7,241 bases of DNA, taken from the NCBI GenBank assembly GCA_003695015.1, contig RFJD01000218.1:1-7241 (forward strand), in the 5' to 3' direction. The translations under genes were made by a program, and so were the position numbers. The notes beneath the pieces were generated by a model, which was not told the DNA's origin, searched no databases, and worked only from the letters and a program-made list of their open reading frames with translations. This DNA is from Verrucomicrobiota bacterium (GTDB lineage: Bacteria; Verrucomicrobiota; Verrucomicrobiia; Limisphaerales; J093). Of the stretch, positions 6,901 to 7,241 are shown in pieces. Position 1 is the stretch's first letter. The number at the start of each line of letters is the position of its first letter.

Positions 6901-7241
6901 TGGACGGCCGCGCCCACCCCGGGACGCGCCTGCACGATCCAGGCGCCCGGATCGCCCTCCGCACGCAGGTGTTCGGGCGGAAGCGGCGCGGGCTGACGGG
7001 TGTCGATCAGAGCGTTCCGCAGCAACACCGCGTGGTCGTTGCCGGCCAGCTCGTCCACGGAGGCGGCCGTGTTGCGCAGGCGCCACGGGAAGCGCGGATC
7101 GGGCAGCGTTTTCTGTGCCGGCGCCTCGGGGGAGGCGGCGGCGGATTCGGCGGTGGCCGCGGTCGCGGTCGCCTCAGCCGCGGAGGCGGCGGGCGAATGG
7201 TTGGCGGCGGCGGTCGTCGCCCGAAGCGGGCGCTGTTGTTG
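1..7241 (-). CDS. Giant secreted KP-43-like subtilisin (S8A) serine protease with PPC, P/Homo B, LamG and DUF642-like domains; partial at both ends
   Basis: One frame (codons ending at position 3) is open across the whole window, 2,413 codons, with no start or stop inside, so both termini are missing. The protein should hydrolyse peptide bonds outside the cell. The catalytic set is complete: Asp283 in NDTGVD (6393-6395), His311 in GHGTHVAG (6309-6311), oxyanion Asn433 in SAGNEG (5943-5945) and Ser674 in SGTSQAA (5220-5222). KP-43 hallmarks follow: SPALLKALLI, NYQGWG, LVWTDPPGNP, LVNDLDLVV and NNVENVF. Upstream lie an Ala-rich spacer and two prodomain-like units. Downstream lie about 1,500 residues of beta-sandwich domains: PPC, P/Homo B, LamG and DUF642-like. 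This is several times longer than an ordinary subtilisin. No frameshift is seen, since residue counts and coordinates agree from end to end. Oddities are a PPC-like insert inside the catalytic domain, Gln-Ala-Ala-Ala after the catalytic Ser, a permuted LamG and a strong Thr-Asn excess. The substrate is unknown. The frame and protease class are very secure; the domain names of the tail are less so. Confidence 0.96.
921..1079 (-). other. Second P/Homo B-like domain, final segment (residues 2055-2107)
   Basis: Residues FLPEEPLQPFVGQIAEGDWILEV, DRRVG and ILLSWQLQLTYG are the closing part of a P-like domain: Gly-x-x-x-x-Gly-x-Trp strand, Asp, then Ser-Trp-x-Leu strand. There is no P-domain beginning immediately before it. 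It therefore most likely completes the fold started at residue 1350, about 700 residues upstream. Confidence 0.62.
1083..1247 (-). other. DUF642-like jelly-roll module, second half (residues 1999-2053)
   Basis: After the LamG domain the sequence resumes a jelly roll: TTRLSVDDVPLGVLN, AWETNGFTFLATTTNSVLTVEAL, then a Leu-Asp-Ser turn and FSLHDL. The W-x-T-x-x-F-T-F-x-A-T strand and the closing LLDSF resemble the end of DUF642-like folds, where the turn is usually LDNV. It complements residues 1693-1767, so one module appears split by the LamG. Confidence 0.58.
1281..1931 (-). other. Complete LamG/concanavalin-like domain nested in the DUF642-like module (residues 1771-1987)
   Basis: All standard LamG steps are in normal order: DIVAWWRGEGDAADALGDHDG, FSNDLGYVEVPDAPELS, LSVEVWVYP, LLGKIEEG, WHHVVATM, LALYVDGQPV, LLIGTTLPE, FNGILDEVTLYRRAL and TAAEVATLYE. 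The His-His of WHHV corresponds to the point where the other LamG copy is cut. Confidence 0.88.
1941..2165 (-). other. DUF642-like jelly-roll carbohydrate-binding module, first half (residues 1693-1767)
   Basis: The visible pattern is VSGFE, then FADGETFDGWTVLSNGPVAVFG, then AHTGTNLLALRQGVLQRSIPTTPGRLYFLSAAHRS. The GFE start, the D-G-W strand, a loop with a short Leu-rich strand, and the Q-x-(I/L)-x-T-x-P-G-x-x-Y-x-L strand are features of DUF642-like and related carbohydrate-binding folds. It breaks off before its last strands, where a LamG domain begins. Confidence 0.6.
2166..2270 (-). other. Second P/Homo B-like domain, middle segment (residues 1658-1692)
   Basis: Residues HHVILTDNTNVAKVPIKFAEPD do not fit either LamG half. 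They fit the middle of a P-like domain, where a strand leads into an Asp-rich turn and a Pro-x-x-Phe segment. I take this as the direct continuation of residues 1350-1427 across the LamG insert. It is short, so the assignment rests mostly on order and context. Confidence 0.45.
2259..2282 (-). repeat. 24-bp imperfect direct repeat, copy 2 (boundary of the permuted LamG)
   Basis: It encodes VVTNTHHV (residues 1654-1661) where the LamG N-terminal half gives way to the P-like domain continuation. It differs from copy 1 at three bases: the Phe/Thr codon and one third position. Confidence 0.75.
2271..2960 (-). other. LamG/concanavalin-like domain in permuted order, inserted in the second P-like domain (residues 1428-1657)
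   Basis: The C-terminal half of a LamG domain comes first (1428-1512): FHHVALTYE, LATLYLDGEIQA, LFLGGRP, LGGLDQVSLHARAL and PGEIRAI. After the short linker GGAGLPLD comes the N-terminal half (1518-1657): LVSLWPFDEDG, FDGAIEFQ, RVVITNAAGLDVG and FTIDAWINPA. Putting 1518-1657 before 1432-1512 restores a normal LamG of about 220 residues, similar in length to the intact one at 1771-1987. LamG folds bind glycans or proteins, or act as spacers. Confidence 0.7.
2937..2960 (-). repeat. 24-bp imperfect direct repeat, copy 1 (boundary of the permuted LamG)
   Basis: It encodes VVTNFHHV (residues 1428-1435) at the join between P-like segment 1 and the LamG C-terminal half. It agrees with copy 2 at 2259-2282 in 21 of 24 bases, including 12 consecutive bases of one end. 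The two copies are 678 bp apart, a whole number of codons. Confidence 0.75.
2961..3194 (-). other. Second P/Homo B-like domain, first segment (residues 1350-1427)
   Basis: This is the N-terminal part of a P-like domain: RLTNTVDRRLTVTEVSVGL, then DHPRVSDLDFHLISPDGT with the His-x-x-x-x-Asp-Leu turn and the SPDGT turn, then LLLVEERGRTN. It stops there. The sequence switches abruptly to the second half of a LamG domain at FHHVALTYE. Its missing pieces recur at residues 1658-1692 and 2055-2107. Confidence 0.66.
3207..3521 (-). other. PPC domain (residues 1241-1345)
   Basis: A compact PPC pattern of normal length is visible: LLTGWFDTVLPNQFRFYFIDVP (start and second strand), LRVLLSQMTGPLDVYIRR (the strand pair with the conserved Asp-x-Tyr), a loop with YDKKAAL, then LTAGRYFIGVFNPT and IDFFIKVEIE. 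PPC domains are secreted beta-sandwiches, often repeated at the C-termini of extracellular enzymes. Confidence 0.78.
3531..3983 (-). other. First P/Homo B-like domain, uninterrupted (residues 1087-1237)
   Basis: The P domain of proprotein convertases has a characteristic series: a strand leading to a His-x-x-x-Gly-Asp-Leu turn, an Asp-Asp pair in the middle, then a Gly-x-x-x-x-Gly-x-Trp strand followed by an Asp and a Thr-Gly turn. Here these appear as THESMGDLYTEIW, AVYDDSESG, NFLGTKMEGPWIFTAVDNA and RTGMVQQVSVNIW. These domains usually stabilise or regulate a neighbouring protease, or mediate substrate binding. This copy serves as the intact reference for the split P-like domain further along. 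Confidence 0.68.
3984..4409 (-). other. PPC-like domain (residues 945-1086)
   Basis: The order of strands resembles a bacterial pre-peptidase C-terminal domain. It runs from PLFGQLVGANSPLQG at the start through NQWHFYTFTNT, then a strand pair around YVAFITFSPP, DIELYVTRDD, and finally EVFYVGVKSED with AEYSIVGLSS. It is longer than a typical PPC domain because of a loop around residues 1028-1050. It lies directly between the KP-43 barrel and the first P-like domain. The assignment is by pattern only. Confidence 0.6.
4470..4937 (-). other. KP-43-type C-terminal beta-barrel domain with an acidic Gly-rich loop insert (residues 769-924)
   Basis: The block matches the jelly-roll domain that follows the catalytic domain in KP-43-like subtilases: TGEIHTYELKL, LRVTLVWTDPPGNPAAS, IKLVNDLDLVV, FFIGNDI, RVNNVENVFL and NYVIQVIGR, ending in DYALVVS. 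In KP-43 the segment between the GND motif and NNVENVF is short. Here it is stretched by a low-complexity acidic run (residues 839-866, 4644-4727) rich in Gly, Glu and Pro. In the KP-43 family this domain is packed on the protease core and contributes to stability. Confidence 0.85.
5037..6479 (-). other. Subtilisin S8A catalytic domain, KP-43-like (residues 255-735)
   Basis: The domain opens with the helix before the Asp strand (GLTGSNVWVNVNDTGVD) and ends with SPALLKALLINRA and NYQGWGLPEL, which in KP-43 follow the catalytic serine. It carries Asp283, His311, SNNSWG at about residue 400, SAGNEG with Asn433, the SPSTAKNAITVGAVES segment, FSSRGN, KPDLVAPG and SGTSQAA with Ser674. The Asn-to-Ser distance is 241 residues against about 93 in KP-43, because of an inserted module. 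After the Ser, the usual Met-Ala-(Ser/Thr)-Pro is Gln-Ala-Ala-Ala. Confidence 0.93.
5307..5597 (-). other. PPC-like beta-sandwich inserted into the protease catalytic domain (residues 549-645)
   Basis: Between IVSTRSS (ending at residue 535) and NFMSGTS (Ser674) lie about 117 residues more than KP-43 has there. The core of the insert has the PPC layout: VRPGEWNDYSIAVPAGT (polar start, strand), VRFEIETFPG, LEIYVRQG, a loop, then GSWYYSIAN and VTFNIRTRLVV. It therefore looks like a whole bacterial pre-peptidase C-terminal-type domain placed beside the active site. Such domains normally sit at the C-terminus of secreted proteases. Confidence 0.72.
6492..6944 (-). other. Tandem prodomain-like region of the subtilase (residues 100-250)
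   Basis: Two units of about 65 residues share a beta-alpha-beta-beta-alpha-beta pattern. Unit 1 (100-162, 6756-6944) has WIVQARPG, then a helix, then VVSYLPNNAWLVRG and TVQAVLPYQPYYK. Unit 2 (183-248, 6498-6695) has VNLTLFSG, then a helix (ATADWLAAEG), then WTVEASG, a second helix and VQLVEPYAERVW. The pattern Y-P-N-N-A-(W/Y)-L-V and the spacing match fervidolysin-type subtilase propeptides, which assist folding and inhibit the protease until removed. Cleavage would be expected around residues 250-260, just before the catalytic domain. The family is inferred from pattern, and the second unit is the less certain of the two. Confidence 0.6.
7113..7241 (-). other. Ala/Thr/Ser-rich low-complexity spacer at the N-terminal edge (residues 1-43)
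   Basis: Residues 1-43 contain 18 alanines, with Thr, Ser and Pro and almost no bulky hydrophobics. They end where KTLPDPRFPWRL begins at Lys44. There is no hydrophobic core here, so this is not the signal peptide, which must lie beyond the window edge. A flexible linker between a signal peptide or membrane anchor and the prodomain is the simplest reading. No in-frame ATG lies in this stretch. Confidence 0.7.

Noticed and set aside
1..7241. The many GTTGGT hexamers as CRISPR-like or intergenic repeats
   Set aside because: Spacing is irregular, the unit is only six bases, and nearly every copy is in phase as Thr-Asn codons, so they are part of the coding sequence.

Overview
The window lies wholly inside one very large protein-coding gene on the minus strand. 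The frame whose codons run from position 7241 down to position 3 is open for 2,413 codons with no stop. It enters at the right edge without a start codon and leaves at the left edge without a stop, so both ends of the gene, including any signal peptide and C-terminal sorting signal, lie outside. Nothing in the window is intergenic, and I see no RNA gene, promoter, terminator, mobile element or CRISPR array.

The product is a secreted or surface-exposed multidomain serine protease of the subtilisin (S8A) family, closest to the KP-43-like type. Residues are numbered here from the right edge (residue 1 = codon 7239-7241). From the N-terminus it reads: an Ala-rich spacer (1-43); two consecutive prodomain-like units (100-162 and 183-248); the catalytic domain with Asp283, His311, oxyanion Asn433 and Ser674, holding a roughly 100-residue PPC-like insert (549-645) just before the catalytic serine; the KP-43-type C-terminal beta-barrel (769-924); a PPC-like domain (945-1086); a P/Homo B-like domain (1087-1237); a PPC domain (1241-1345); a second P-like domain broken into three pieces by two inserts (1350-2107); and at least two and a half more PPC-type domains (2110-2413), the last cut by the window edge.

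The second P-like domain is the most unusual part. Insert 1 is a LamG/concanavalin-like domain in permuted order, C-terminal half before N-terminal half, bounded by an imperfect 24-bp direct repeat (21/24 identical). Insert 2 is a DUF642-like jelly-roll carbohydrate-binding module that itself contains a complete, normally ordered LamG domain. The result is a nest of domains three deep.

The DNA is GC-rich, and the protein carries about 52 Thr-Asn dipeptides, mostly ACC-AAC, seen on the plus strand as frequent GTTGGT. Together with LamG, PPC and P domains on a giant exported protease, this fits my recollection of Verrucomicrobiota (Limisphaerales/Pedosphaera-like) secretomes. That assignment is an inference from style, not from a marker gene. 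The likely role is extracellular: a prodomain-controlled protease whose long beta-sandwich tail binds glycans, proteins or the cell surface.
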